A DNA stretch of 64,000 bases from Streptomyces sp. CCM_MD2014 (GTDB lineage Bacteria > Actinomycetota > Actinomycetes > Streptomycetales > Streptomycetaceae): the NCBI RefSeq assembly GCF_000772045.1, contig NZ_CP009754.1:248001-312000 (forward strand), given 5' to 3'. Below are positions 63,875-64,000 of this stretch, piece after piece. Each line of letters starts with the position of its first letter. Position 1 is the first letter of the stretch. A program made the position numbers and the translations under genes. The notes under the pieces were generated by a model. It was not told where the DNA came from and did no database searches. It was given only the letters and a program-made list of their open reading frames with translations.

Positions 63875-64000
63875 TCAGTACGTACGGTCGGTGGCCTGCA
63901 GGGCGAGTTCGCGCAGCGCCCGACGCGCGTGCGGTGGCGTCCCGGCGGCGTCCAGGGCGCGGACGGCCCTCTCCACGCGGGTCGCGATCATCTGCTCGAC
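63875..64000 (-). CDS. C-terminal end of an unidentified gene, possibly a polyprenyl synthetase
   Basis: Only the last 41 residues are visible, ending ARRALRELALQATDRTY with a TGA stop at 63875. The Ala/Arg/Leu-rich helix ending in a LALxATDR-like sequence resembles the C-terminus of polyprenyl diphosphate synthases, but this is weak evidence. The frame is open to the window edge. It lies 13 bp upstream of the MpaB-like gene on the same strand and is in the same operon. Confidence 0.6.
   Translation of the reverse strand, partial: VEQMIATRVERAVRALDAAGTPPHARRALRELALQATDRTY

Overview
The window is very GC-rich actinobacterial DNA and almost certainly Streptomyces. The evidence is GTG/TTG starts, codon bias with G or C in the third position, many secreted Tat/Sec hydrolases, sugar ABC importers without their own ATPase, a mycothiol-type enzyme, a DUF574 methyltransferase and a TTA codon in one secreted protein. 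From memory, the gene content and order (nadE-glpK, pyruvate carboxylase, ACP/KS, catalase-peroxidase next to a Fur gene) resemble the left arm of the S. coelicolor / S. lividans chromosome; I could not check this. I see no rRNA, tRNA, CRISPR array or insertion sequence.

Layout. 1-16.4 kb: a mixed region with a secreted CocE-type hydrolase (cut by the window edge), a small membrane protein, a DEAD-box RNA helicase, a large secreted PA14/beta-propeller/DUF1080 protein with a TTA codon, nadE, glpK, a mycothiol-type DinB protein, a coupled ankyrin/lipoprotein pair, a TetR regulator, a frameshifted DUF574 methyltransferase, a dehalogenase-like hydrolase, a cold-shock protein and an L,D-transpeptidase-like lipoprotein. 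16.4-32.5 kb: a 16-kb carbohydrate locus with a GH109 enzyme, a GntR regulator, two binding-protein/permease importers, GH20, CBM3-GH16-like, GH114 and GH4 enzymes and a PfkB kinase. 32.7-38.6 kb: a multidomain SpoIIE phosphatase, an M23 peptidase, a CYTH-CHAD protein and an unknown small gene. 38.8-47.5 kb: a secreted discoidin/beta-helix protein, pyruvate carboxylase and a coupled ACP-KS-AT cassette. 48-53.3 kb: a CAP protein, a two-component system, a small anchored protein and a CebR-box-controlled GH5 mannanase. 53.4-64 kb: a molybdopterin oxidoreductase, a small unknown gene, an APH-like kinase, the furS-katG unit, a TerC-like and a DUF350 membrane protein, a WGR-propeller protein, an MpaB/Lcp-type protein and the end of a possible polyprenyl synthetase.

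The most coherent system is at 16.4-32.5 kb. A six-gene unit (GH114, binding protein, two permeases, PfkB kinase, GH4) runs from a TTGACA promoter candidate to a 17-bp terminator hairpin. It looks dedicated to a galactose/galactosamine polymer: GH114 is the endo-alpha-1,4-polygalactosaminidase family, the GH4 protein carries the CHSV signature of the alpha-galactosidase branch, and GH109 (alpha-N-acetylgalactosaminidase family) and GH20 lie alongside. I infer a system for using fungal galactosaminogalactan or a similar polymer. Neither importer has an ATPase gene here, so both presumably share a remote MsiK-type ATPase.

Two reading frames are broken by single bases (13.69 kb and 25.54 kb). 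These are either real pseudogenes or switchable tracts, or assembly errors. Convergent and tandem units are separated by long perfect hairpins at 7.16, 15.04, 32.44, 41.39 and 56.54 kb.
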